A DNA stretch of 64,000 nucleotides, from positions 1 through 64,000 of the forward strand of contig NZ_VMNI01000012.1 in the NCBI RefSeq assembly GCF_007625205.1. The letters are read 5' to 3'. A model generated the notes under the pieces. That model had not been told where the DNA came from, made no database searches, and saw only the letters and a list, made by a program, of their open reading frames with translations. Origin of the DNA: Denitromonas ohlonensis. GTDB lineage: Bacteria > Pseudomonadota > Gammaproteobacteria > Burkholderiales > Rhodocyclaceae. Position 1 is the first letter of the stretch. The number at the start of each line of letters is the position of its first letter. A program made the translations under genes and the position numbers. Shown here in pieces: positions 54,723-62,430 of the stretch.

Positions 54723-55472
54723 CTACAGATGCGCACTACGCCCACCGTCAACGGCCAGAATCTGGCCGGTCATGTAGCCTGCATCAAACAACAAAAAACG
54801 CACCGTCGCAGCGATATCGGCAGGGGTTCCCTCTCGCTTGAGCAAGGTGTGCTCGACAATGCCGGCGCGTTCGAGCGGATCGAACTGCCCATCGTCAGGC
54901 CACAGCACCGCCCCGGGCGCCACCCCATTGACCCGAACCGCCGGCGCCAGTTCGATCGCCATCGCCCGGGTCAGCCCGGCCAGGCCGGCTTTTGCCGCGC
55001 AATACACCGGGTAATCGGCCAGCGGACGGTCGGCGTGAATGTCCACGATGTTCACAATGGCGCCGCCGCTGGCCTTCAGTGCAGGTGCGGCGGCTTGCAT
55101 CAGAAACAGCGGTGCCTTGAGGTTTGACCCGATCAGATCATCCCAGGCGGCTTCATCAATCTGACCGAGCGGCGTCGGGAAGAAGCTTGAGGCGTTGTTC
55201 ACCAGACCATCGAGCCGGCCAAAATGCGCCACCACCGACGACACCAGCGCCGGCAAGGCCGCCGTATCGGCCAGATTGGCCGCAAACACGGCCGCCGAGC
55301 CCGGTCGCTGGCCGTTGAGTTCATCGGCCAAGGCCAACGCGGCCTCGGTGGAACTGCGGTAATGCACTGCCACGCGCGCGCCGGCCGCGTGCACCGCGCG
55401 CGCAATCTGCGCACCCACGCGCCGCGCGGCACCGGAAATCAAAACAACGGGAGACACATCCACAGCAGACAC
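54723..55472 (-). CDS. pteridine reductase (SDR, FolM-like)
   Basis: A 249-residue short-chain reductase. The cofactor motif is ISGAARRVGAQIAR with HYRSSTEAALALADEL, where the Arg pair fits the NADPH form and pteridine reductases, and the active site is YPVYCAAKAGL. It probably reduces dihydropterin or dihydromonapterin. Start is the GTG at 55472, with GGGAG nine bases upstream; the open frame above is antisense to the methyltransferase leader. Confidence 0.88.
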   Translation of the reverse strand: MSAVDVSPVVLISGAARRVGAQIARAVHAAGARVAVHYRSSTEAALALADELNGQRPGSAAVFAANLADTAALPALVSSVVAHFGRLDGLVNNASSFFPTPLGQIDEAAWDDLIGSNLKAPLFLMQAAAPALKASGGAIVNIVDIHADRPLADYPVYCAAKAGLAGLTRAMAIELAPAVRVNGVAPGAVLWPDDGQFDPLERAGIVEHTLLKREGTPADIAATVRFLLFDAGYMTGQILAVDGGRSAHL

Positions 55473-55588
55473 AAAACACTCCCAAAAGGAAGGAATGACG
55501 ATAGCGTGCAGTATCCCATACCCGGCCCGCCGGCTAACGACAAGCCCTGGCCACCCATGTAAACTTTGCACTTTTGCCCGGATGCGCC

Positions 55589-56749
55589 ATGAACCTGCCC
55601 CAACCCTCGGACGAAGCCCTCGCGCAAAGCGACGCACTGGTCGCGCGTCTGCGCACGTCCATCACCGAGGCGGGTGGCTGGATCAGCTTTGCCGACTACA
55701 TGCATCAGACGCTATACACGCCGGGGCTGGGTTACTACAGTGGTGGCGCGCACAAGTTTGGCCCGGCGGGCGACTTCATCACCTCCCCCGAACTCACCCC
55801 GCTGTTCGGCCAGGCCCTGGCACAGCAAGTGGCCGAGGTCACTGCGCAGTCCGCGCCCCACGTGCTCGAAGTGGGGGCTGGCACCGGACACCTTGCGGCC
55901 GACCTGCTGCTGGCGCTCGACCGGCTCGGCTGTGCGCCCGAGCAGTATTCGATTCTTGAAGTCTCCGGCGAACTGCGCGGCCGTCAGGCCGACACCCTGC
56001 GCGAGCGCGCGCCTGCGCTGGCCGACCGGGTGCGCTGGATCGACGCGCTGCCCGAGCACTTCTCGGGCGCGGTGGTGGCCAATGAGGTGCTCGACGTGAT
56101 GCCGGTGCATGTGCTGGTCTGGCGCGACGGCGCGGTGTTCGAGCGCGGCGTGGCCCTCAACGATGAGGGCGGGTTCGCCTGGGCAGACAGCCCCGCCAGC
56201 GAACACTTGCGCCTCGCCAGCCAAACCCTTGGCGCGCCGATGCCCGCCGACGGCGAGTACGTGAGCGAGTTGAATCTGGCCGGACCGGCCTGGGTGGCCG
56301 ACTGGAGCGCCCGCCTCGAGGCCGGCGCCCTGCTGCTGATCGACTACGGCTATCCGCGCGCCGAGTACTACCTGCCCAGCCGCAGCAACGGCACGCTGCT
56401 GTGCTACTACCGCCACCACGCCCACGGCGACCCGTTCATGTGGCCAGGCCTGAACGACATCACCGCTTTTGTGGATTTCACCGCCATTGCCGAAGCCGCC
56501 TTCGAAACCGGCTTGAGCATCTATGGCTACACCAGCCAGGCGAGCTTTCTGTACAACTGCGGGGTGCTGGAATTGCTGGCCGAGCGCGGCGACCAGACGC
56601 AACCGGACTACATCCGCGCCGCGCGTGCCGTGCAACGGCTGACCGCGCCGCACGAGATGGGCGAACTGTTCAAGGTGCTCGCTATCGGCAAGGGCCTCGC
56701 CGAACCGCTACTCGGCTTCCGTCGCGGCGACCGCCTGCACGGCCTGTAG
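55589..56749 (+). CDS. class I SAM-dependent methyltransferase, MidA/NDUFAF7 family
   Basis: A 386-residue methyltransferase. FADYMHQTLYTPGLGYYS, KFGPAGDFITSPELTPLFG and the SAM motif VLEVGAGTGHLAADLL mark the MidA family, followed by VVANEVLDVMPVHV. The mitochondrial member NDUFAF7 methylates an arginine of complex I subunit NDUFS2; the bacterial target may be similar. It is divergent from the pteridine reductase, an arrangement seen in related betaproteobacteria. Confidence 0.92.
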   Translation: MNLPQPSDEALAQSDALVARLRTSITEAGGWISFADYMHQTLYTPGLGYYSGGAHKFGPAGDFITSPELTPLFGQALAQQVAEVTAQSAPHVLEVGAGTGHLAADLLLALDRLGCAPEQYSILEVSGELRGRQADTLRERAPALADRVRWIDALPEHFSGAVVANEVLDVMPVHVLVWRDGAVFERGVALNDEGGFAWADSPASEHLRLASQTLGAPMPADGEYVSELNLAGPAWVADWSARLEAGALLLIDYGYPRAEYYLPSRSNGTLLCYYRHHAHGDPFMWPGLNDITAFVDFTAIAEAAFETGLSIYGYTSQASFLYNCGVLELLAERGDQTQPDYIRAARAVQRLTAPHEMGELFKVLAIGKGLAEPLLGFRRGDRLHGL

Positions 56750-56760
56750 GCCGCGCGGCA

Positions 56761-56946
56761 TCAACTCTGATTGCGATACACCGTCTGCAGGAAGGCGTCG
56801 GCATCTTCGCGGGCCGCCGAAGGCGACGCAGGCGGATGGCTTTCGGGCTCCGGCGCGACCGACTCGGGCTGAGGCAGCCAGCCGGCGTCGAGAATTTCGT
56901 CTTCGTAGTCGGGGCCGGGTACGCCCGGCGCGGGAATCACGTCCAT
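56761..56946 (-). CDS. small hypothetical protein
   Basis: A 61-residue acidic, proline-rich protein (DVIPAPGVPGPDYEDEILDAGWLPQP at the start) with a short helix at the end (DADAFLQTVYRNQ). AGGTG lies nine bases before the ATG at 56946; a longer version from 57042 would add CLACGAAA. No known family was recognised. Convergent with the methyltransferase gene and downstream of the hydrolase gene. Confidence 0.5.
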   Translation of the reverse strand: MDVIPAPGVPGPDYEDEILDAGWLPQPESVAPEPESHPPASPSAAREDADAFLQTVYRNQS

Positions 56947-57063
56947 GTCATCACCTGTCCGGGCGGGTACTGCCACATTAACAACGACTTTATCTTGGCG
57001 CGCGGCAGCGCCGCATGCGAGGCAATAACGCACATTCGACAAAAACCTGAACGCTACCTGGCC

Positions 57064-57870
57064 TCAATCGGCCAAATTCTCCTGAAGCCAGTCGCGAATC
57101 CGCTCAGCCACCGGCTCCCAGCCATCTTCGAGCATCATGGCGTGACCCATGTCGTCGAAAATCTCGACCTCGACGCCATACGACGAACCGGTCGAGCGGA
57201 CCTCGGCCGGCGGAATCAGCTGATCGTGCTCCGCGCCGAGCACCAGCAGTGGTGTGGGCGCCATGCGTGAGCGCATCGGCAGATTGAACAGGGTCATGTC
57301 CCAGATCGCGCGGTGGCTTTCGGGCTGCGAAGCGCGCAGATAGCGGCGCATGTCATCGGGCGGGACCGGTTTGTGAAACAGCGCGTCATGCAGGGTCGAG
57401 GCATTCGCCAGCCCGCCCTCCAGCAGCTGATTCAGATCGGCCAGCAGCGCCGGCTTGCGGAACATCAGGCCCACGGCCGAGCTCCACAGGCCTTGCGGCG
57501 GCACCGAGGCCATCAACACGGCCGCCGGCGCGTCGGCCTGCTCCAGATACTTCTGCACCACCATGCCGCCCATCGAGTGGCCGATCAACGCCGGCGTCAC
57601 GGGCAAAGCGGTCACCACTTCGGCCAGATCATTGACGTAGTCGCTGATGCTGTAGCTGTCGAGCTGGCTGCGCTGACGGCTCTGGCCGTGGCCCGACAAG
57701 GACACCGCGTAGCTCGAAAAACCTGCCTTGGCGAACCAGGGCATGAAATGCTCTTGCCAGCACCACGCCGCCGTATACGCGCCGTGCACAAACAGCAGTG
57801 GCACCGGGTGCGCCTCGCCCTCGGGGGCACAGGCCAGCACTTCCAGTTCGCCAAATCGACTTCGGTTCAT
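57064..57870 (-). CDS. alpha/beta hydrolase
   Basis: A 268-residue cytoplasmic hydrolase. LLFVHGAYTAAWCW gives the oxyanion region, Ser in IGHSMGGMV is the nucleophile, and Asp (GAEHDQLIPP) and His (DMGHAMMLEDGW) complete the triad. Substrate unknown; esterase or lipase-like. Start at 57870 with AGGA upstream; an ATG seven codons earlier is possible. Confidence 0.9.
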   Translation of the reverse strand: MNRSRFGELEVLACAPEGEAHPVPLLFVHGAYTAAWCWQEHFMPWFAKAGFSSYAVSLSGHGQSRQRSQLDSYSISDYVNDLAEVVTALPVTPALIGHSMGGMVVQKYLEQADAPAAVLMASVPPQGLWSSAVGLMFRKPALLADLNQLLEGGLANASTLHDALFHKPVPPDDMRRYLRASQPESHRAIWDMTLFNLPMRSRMAPTPLLVLGAEHDQLIPPAEVRSTGSSYGVEVEIFDDMGHAMMLEDGWEPVAERIRDWLQENLAD

Positions 57871-58015
57871 ACGTCTGATTCCTGATTCCATCGTCGCAGC
57901 GTTGCGCGACACACCGGCACCACGGTAACGGATTCGCCGCGCCGCGACCATGCACAATTGCCATCCGGGTCGCAATCCGTTGTAATCGGCCCCTTATCCG
58001 AGGCGGACAGGCGGC

Positions 58016-58216
58016 ATGCTGCTCAAATGGCTGGTTTCAATCGTGATCGTGGTGGCCTTGCTCGGCGGCCTGCAACCACTGGTGGCCCGCTACCTGCCGC
58101 TCGGCCGCCTGCCGGGCGATGTCACGATGGTGCGAAACGGCCGCACCTGGCACCTGCCCTTCACCACCACCGTGCTGATGTCGCTGCTGGCCTGGCTGAT
58201 CCTGCGCTGGCTATGA
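58016..58216 (+). CDS. DUF2905 small membrane protein
   Basis: A 66-residue protein with two membrane helices separated by LGRLPGDVTMVRNGRTWHLPFTT, the invariant part of DUF2905. Function unknown. It lies alone between the hydrolase and the convergent PBP1C-like gene. Confidence 0.9.
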   Translation: MLLKWLVSIVIVVALLGGLQPLVARYLPLGRLPGDVTMVRNGRTWHLPFTTTVLMSLLAWLILRWL

Positions 58217-58228
58217 GCGGCCGCGCGC

Positions 58229-60109
58229 TCAGCGCCCACGCACGGCCACACTGAGCCGATCCAGGCGCTCACCGCGCGCGTCGAACAACTCAATGATCCG
58301 CAGCCCCGGCGCCGGGTGCACCAGCACCGTGCCGCCGGTGCCCACCTCCCGCCCGTCCATGCGCCAGCGCAGACGCGCATCGTCAATCGTGGCGCGCAGC
58401 AACACCCCCTGACCCGGCGGGCGAGACCGCAGATCGATAATCTCGCGCACCGCGGGCGACGCGATCTGCGCGCTCGACTGCGGCGGCGACACCACCGCCA
58501 CCGCCGTGCCGGCCAGAAACCATTCGTCCCGCGCGTTCTCGAGCGGCGGATCGAAGCGCACCGGGCGACGCAGCACGCCGGCCGGCACGATGCGTTCGAC
58601 GGGCCATACGCCATCAGCGGCGAGCTGATCGACCAGCCAGGCGCGCACTTCGATCAGTGCCGTCGGCCCGGTTTCCATCCACACCGCGATGGTCACGCTG
58701 GCATTGGCACCGGCCGCCCAGGCGGCGCGCTCGGGGGTCACCATGGCGGCCATCACCGGCGGAAAGAAATCGCTGCCAATGAAGGCCGCCGCCGGCGACA
58801 CGACCGGCTCGGGCGCGCGGCGGCCATCGGCCTGCCAGTGTGGCGCGCGCCATTGCCCGTCGACGGCCAGCATGCGGGTCAGCCCCGCCAGGTGAGGCAG
58901 GTCGAGCGCGTGCGCCGAAACCGGCAAAGCGGGCACATCGCCTTCGGGCAAGCGCCGCGCCAGATCGGCAACCGCGGCCGCCTCACCGCTCACCATCGCG
59001 TTGCGTACACTCAGCCAGCGCGGCGCCTCGGGCGTGCCGGCATTGAGCAGGCTGGCCGCCGTCACCACCCGCTTGTCGACCGCGCGGGCACAGTACAGCG
59101 GCCACAGCAGGCTGGCGGCGGGATACGTAAAACTCGTCGCATCGGCATGTTCGGCACGCAAACCGCCGACCTCGGCCAGCACCGCGCCGGTGGCGTTATC
59201 GAGCACCACCACCGCCGCCCGCGCCGGCGACGCGGCGCGCAGCGCGGCCAGCATGCGACGCTGCCAGCGCGCATCCAAGACCGTGCTCACCGTCGTGCCC
59301 GGTTCGCGCAGCACGCGGGCGGCCAGATGCGGCGCCAGCGTCCAGCGCGAGGTGAGCGTGACCGGGTCCAGCGCGGCGGCCAGCGCCTGCACCCGCTCGC
59401 AGGCTGCCGGACTGCCGATCCGGGCCACCAGGGTGCAGGCGCGCCGGGAGAGCACCGCCGGGCTGGCGCCGGGGCCACGCAACAGCGCCGCCAGCACCGC
59501 CGCTTCAGGCCGGTCCAGCGTGTCGGCCGTCTTGCCGGTCAGGGCCCAGGCGGCGGCCGAGATGCCGCGCAGGCGACCGCGAAACGGCGCCAGATTGAGG
59601 TAGGCCTCGAGAATCTGCGCCTTGCTCCAGCGCGCCTCGAGCGCCTGGGCGGCCAGCGCCTGATCCCACTTCTGTTCGAAACTGCGGCGCCGCTGGCCCT
59701 GACCGGCAGGCTGCAAGGCCGGGTCGAGCAAGCCGGCCAGTTGCATGGTCAGCGTGGAGGCCCCTCGCGCATGCTCGAACCACAGGTTCTGCACCGCGGC
59801 GGCGGCCACGGCGCGCCAGTCGACACCTTCGTGCTGGTAAAAGCGCCGGTCTTCGGCTTCGAGCAAGGCTTCGAGCATGGCCGGCGACAAGGCGTCCAGC
59901 CCGACCCAGTCGAGACGGTCGTCGTCGAAGCGCAGCTGGCGCTCGGCCAGCGGCTCGCCATGGCGGTCGACCAGCTGCGCGACGCTGCTCACATGCGCGG
60001 CGCGCACCTCGGCAAACGCCGGCAGCACCTGCGTTTCGGCCAGCGCGGGCGTGGCCACGGCGACCCCCCAGCCCAGCGCGCACAACAGGTTTCGAGCCCA
60101 GCGATTCAT
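58229..60109 (-). CDS. pbpC: PBP1C-like glycosyltransferase with degenerate transpeptidase domain
   Basis: A 626-residue protein, shorter than typical PBP1C (about 770-800). A signal/anchor covers residues 1-25. The GT51 glycosyltransferase domain (about 60-240) is intact: catalytic Glu86 in EAEDRRFYQHEGVDW and GASTLTMQLAGLLDP. The transpeptidase half is altered: the SxxK motif reads Ser333-Leu-Leu-Trp336, and no KTG motif is found where expected. A C-terminal domain resembling the PBP1C/BiPBP_C type remains (MDGREVGTGGTVLVHPAPG). It could polymerise glycan chains but not crosslink them. The alpha-2-macroglobulin partner gene is not adjacent. Confidence 0.85.
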   Translation of the reverse strand: MNRWARNLLCALGWGVAVATPALAETQVLPAFAEVRAAHVSSVAQLVDRHGEPLAERQLRFDDDRLDWVGLDALSPAMLEALLEAEDRRFYQHEGVDWRAVAAAAVQNLWFEHARGASTLTMQLAGLLDPALQPAGQGQRRRSFEQKWDQALAAQALEARWSKAQILEAYLNLAPFRGRLRGISAAAWALTGKTADTLDRPEAAVLAALLRGPGASPAVLSRRACTLVARIGSPAACERVQALAAALDPVTLTSRWTLAPHLAARVLREPGTTVSTVLDARWQRRMLAALRAASPARAAVVVLDNATGAVLAEVGGLRAEHADATSFTYPAASLLWPLYCARAVDKRVVTAASLLNAGTPEAPRWLSVRNAMVSGEAAAVADLARRLPEGDVPALPVSAHALDLPHLAGLTRMLAVDGQWRAPHWQADGRRAPEPVVSPAAAFIGSDFFPPVMAAMVTPERAAWAAGANASVTIAVWMETGPTALIEVRAWLVDQLAADGVWPVERIVPAGVLRRPVRFDPPLENARDEWFLAGTAVAVVSPPQSSAQIASPAVREIIDLRSRPPGQGVLLRATIDDARLRWRMDGREVGTGGTVLVHPAPGLRIIELFDARGERLDRLSVAVRGR

Positions 60110-60158
60110 ACCTGAAAGTGTGGCACGCGCGGCCGCCTGCGTCGTGTGAGGAAAGGTG

Positions 60159-61262
60159 TCAGCCACGGCCGGCTGTGACGTCGGCTGCCTCGATGGCGGC
60201 CAGTCGGGCGCTGCGGATGGCCGCAGGAATCGCGGATTTGTCGGCACACTGGCGCGCGACGCCGCCGCCATCGACCGATTGTGCCGCCGCCAGCGTAGCC
60301 AGCCAGCGGGCGACGGCAGCGCCGGGCACGGGGTGGGCACAGGGGGCCGCTTCGAGCAGCGTGCTGAGGCGTTCGGGGCGGCGGAAAGCGTCGCAGCGGC
60401 TGAGCAAGTCGAGCCGTGCCACGGCCGAGCTGGCGGTGGACAGGGTTTCGCCCTCGCGGGCAAGAATCACCGCCTGATCGCGGCAGGCCATCGGCACCTT
60501 GAGCCGGGCGCTGGCCGACTCGGCGGCCGCCACGTCGTGACCGACCAGCAGGGCCCAGCGATGGGCCAGCGGCAGATCGCGCGCCACCGCGCAGCGCAGC
60601 ACGCCGGGCAGCAAGGGGTCGATCCGCCGGCGCGCCACCACCTCGGGCAGACAGCGCGCCAGCGCGCCGCAGGCGTCGAGCACCTCGATCATGCGCATCG
60701 GCGCGGGCGCCATCAGACCACGCGAGATTTCCTGCCAGACGCGCTCGGGCACCAGGTGGTCGGCTTCACCGCCATCCACCATCTGACACATCAGCGCCAG
60801 CGTCTCTTCGGCCACCGCGAAACCGTCAAACCGCGCCGCGAAACGCGCCACGCGCAGGATGCGTACCGGGTCTTCGGCAAAAGCAGGACTGACATGGCGC
60901 AGCAGCTTGGCGGCCAGATCGCGCTGGCCGCCGTAGGGGTCGACCAGCGTGCCATCCTCGCCGCGCGCCATGGCGTTGATGGTCAAGTCGCGGCGCAGCA
61001 GATCTTCTTCAAGCGTCACATCGGGCGCGGCATGCACCACGAAGCCGGTGTAGCCGTGCCCGCTCTTGCGCTCGGTGCGCGCGAGGGCATATTCCTCATG
61101 GGTGTGCGGGTGAAGAAAGACTGGAAAGTCCTTGCCCACGGCCGTAAAGCCGCGCGCCAGCATGGCCTCGGCCGTGCCGCCGACGACCACCCAATCCTTA
61201 TCCTGCACCGGCAAGCCGAGCAGCGCGTCGCGCACGGCACCGCCTACGATATAAGTTTTCAT
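60159..61262 (-). CDS. cca: CCA-adding tRNA nucleotidyltransferase
   Basis: A 367-residue enzyme that builds or repairs the tRNA 3' CCA end. [14 protein letters not shown], the metal-binding [28 protein letters not shown] and [12 protein letters not shown] are conserved. It is the shorter form without a C-terminal HD domain. The ATG at 61262 lies directly beside a mobile element copy; the frame stays open 40 codons into that element, giving a possible N-terminal extension. The end of the element now provides the sequence before the start codon. Confidence 0.93.
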   Translation of the reverse strand: MKTYIVGGAVRDALLGLPVQDKDWVVVGGTAEAMLARGFTAVGKDFPVFLHPHTHEEYALARTERKSGHGYTGFVVHAAPDVTLEEDLLRRDLTINAMARGEDGTLVDPYGGQRDLAAKLLRHVSPAFAEDPVRILRVARFAARFDGFAVAEETLALMCQMVDGGEADHLVPERVWQEISRGLMAPAPMRMIEVLDACGALARCLPEVVARRRIDPLLPGVLRCAVARDLPLAHRWALLVGHDVAAAESASARLKVPMACRDQAVILAREGETLSTASSAVARLDLLSRCDAFRRPERLSTLLEAAPCAHPVPGAAVARWLATLAAAQSVDGGGVARQCADKSAIPAAIRSARLAAIEAADVTAGRG

Positions 61263-61396
61263 CCTGGAAACCGTAGTTGGACGCGCAATCGGGCGCGTAG
61301 CGCGATCACCCACCGGGTGATCGGCCTCGAAGCCGAAGAGGTTCGCATGTTCAATACCTTGCTCATGGGCACAAGCGGCCAACTGCGGTTTCTAGG
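61263..61396. mobile_element. MITE-like element, copy 3, internally deleted (134 bp)
   Basis: Both ends match copies 1 and 2 (left end with one change, CCTGGAAACC). Exactly 99 bp are missing; in copy 1 the missing part lies between two GACGCGC repeats (33682-33688 and 33781-33787), so recombination between them explains it. Flanks are TTCAT (61258-61262) and ATCAT (61397-61401), a 5-bp duplication with one change that includes the cca start codon. Confidence 0.87.
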
Positions 61397-61449
61397 ATCA
61401 TGCGCCCGGTCAGCGTTGGCAAAGCGGCATTATCGCCGCTCGACCGCCT

Positions 61450-62409
61450 TCAGCGCACGAGCCGGCGTCGATTGACCACGAAACGGCGACGACCGGGGTG
61501 TGACCCGAGGTAGTTCGGCGCCACCGCTTCGAGCGGGGTCGGGTTCATGCCGAAGGGCAGCGGCGGGCCGTCGGTAATGTTATCGACCCGCATCGAGCGC
61601 ACGTTGTCGCGGCTCATCATCGGATTCGGCGCCAGCTCAAGCAGCCGCGCCTGCAGCATGGCCAGGCCTTCGGGGATGGGTATGATCGGCGGCCGATGGC
61701 CGACCAGCCGGCCCACATAACGCACCAGATCGGCCAGGGTGTAGACGCCCGGCCCGGCCAGATCGCAAGTCAGTCCAATCGCATCGGCGCGGTCCAGGCA
61801 GGCGACGACGACCTTGGCCACATCCTCCACCCACACCGGCTGGAAGCGACAGGTCGCGCCACCGAGCGGCATCACCGGCGCGATACGCACCAAGCCGGCA
61901 AACAGGTTGAGGAAGCTGTCATCCTGCCCGAAGATCACCGACGGGCGCAGGATCGTCCAGTCCAGCGACGGGTCGGCATTGCGGATCACGGATTCACCGG
62001 CGGCCTTGGAGCGCTGGTATTCCGACGGCCCCTGGGCATCGGCGCCCAGCGCGCTGATATGCACCAGCCGCCGCACACCGTGACGCTGGCAGGCCGCCAC
62101 CAGTCGGGCGGGCAACAGCACATGCGCCCGCTCGAACGCCGGCCCGTAAGGCGTGCCCGGTCGCGAATGCAGTACGCCGACGAGGTTAACCACCGCGCCC
62201 ACGCCGTCCATCAGACCGCTGAGCACGCCGTCGTCGAACACATCGGCCTCAATCACCTCCACGGTCGGCAGCAGCAGCAAATGCCGCGCCCGGTGACGAT
62301 GGCGCGTCGGCACGCGCACCCGATAGCCGGCGGCCACCAACTGCGCCACCACCGAGTGGCCGACATACCCGCTGCCGCCCACTGCCAGAATGACTTTCGA
62401 TCGATCCAT
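61450..62409 (-). CDS. NDUFA9-like SDR (complex I-associated type)
   Basis: A 319-residue atypical short-chain dehydrogenase. The Rossmann motif is GGSGYVGHSVV near the N-terminus. VNLVGVLHSRPGTPYG, RSKAAGESVIRN and LRPSVIFGQDDSFLNLFA are typical of the complex I NDUFA9 subunit family. The YxxxK pair is in SEYQRSKAAG. Possible roles are nucleotide sugar or quinone-linked reduction. GGGAGG precedes the ATG. Confidence 0.9.
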   Translation of the reverse strand: MDRSKVILAVGGSGYVGHSVVAQLVAAGYRVRVPTRHRHRARHLLLLPTVEVIEADVFDDGVLSGLMDGVGAVVNLVGVLHSRPGTPYGPAFERAHVLLPARLVAACQRHGVRRLVHISALGADAQGPSEYQRSKAAGESVIRNADPSLDWTILRPSVIFGQDDSFLNLFAGLVRIAPVMPLGGATCRFQPVWVEDVAKVVVACLDRADAIGLTCDLAGPGVYTLADLVRYVGRLVGHRPPIIPIPEGLAMLQARLLELAPNPMMSRDNVRSMRVDNITDGPPLPFGMNPTPLEAVAPNYLGSHPGRRRFVVNRRRLVR

Positions 62410-62430
62410 GCGTCTGCCTCCCAGGCATTG

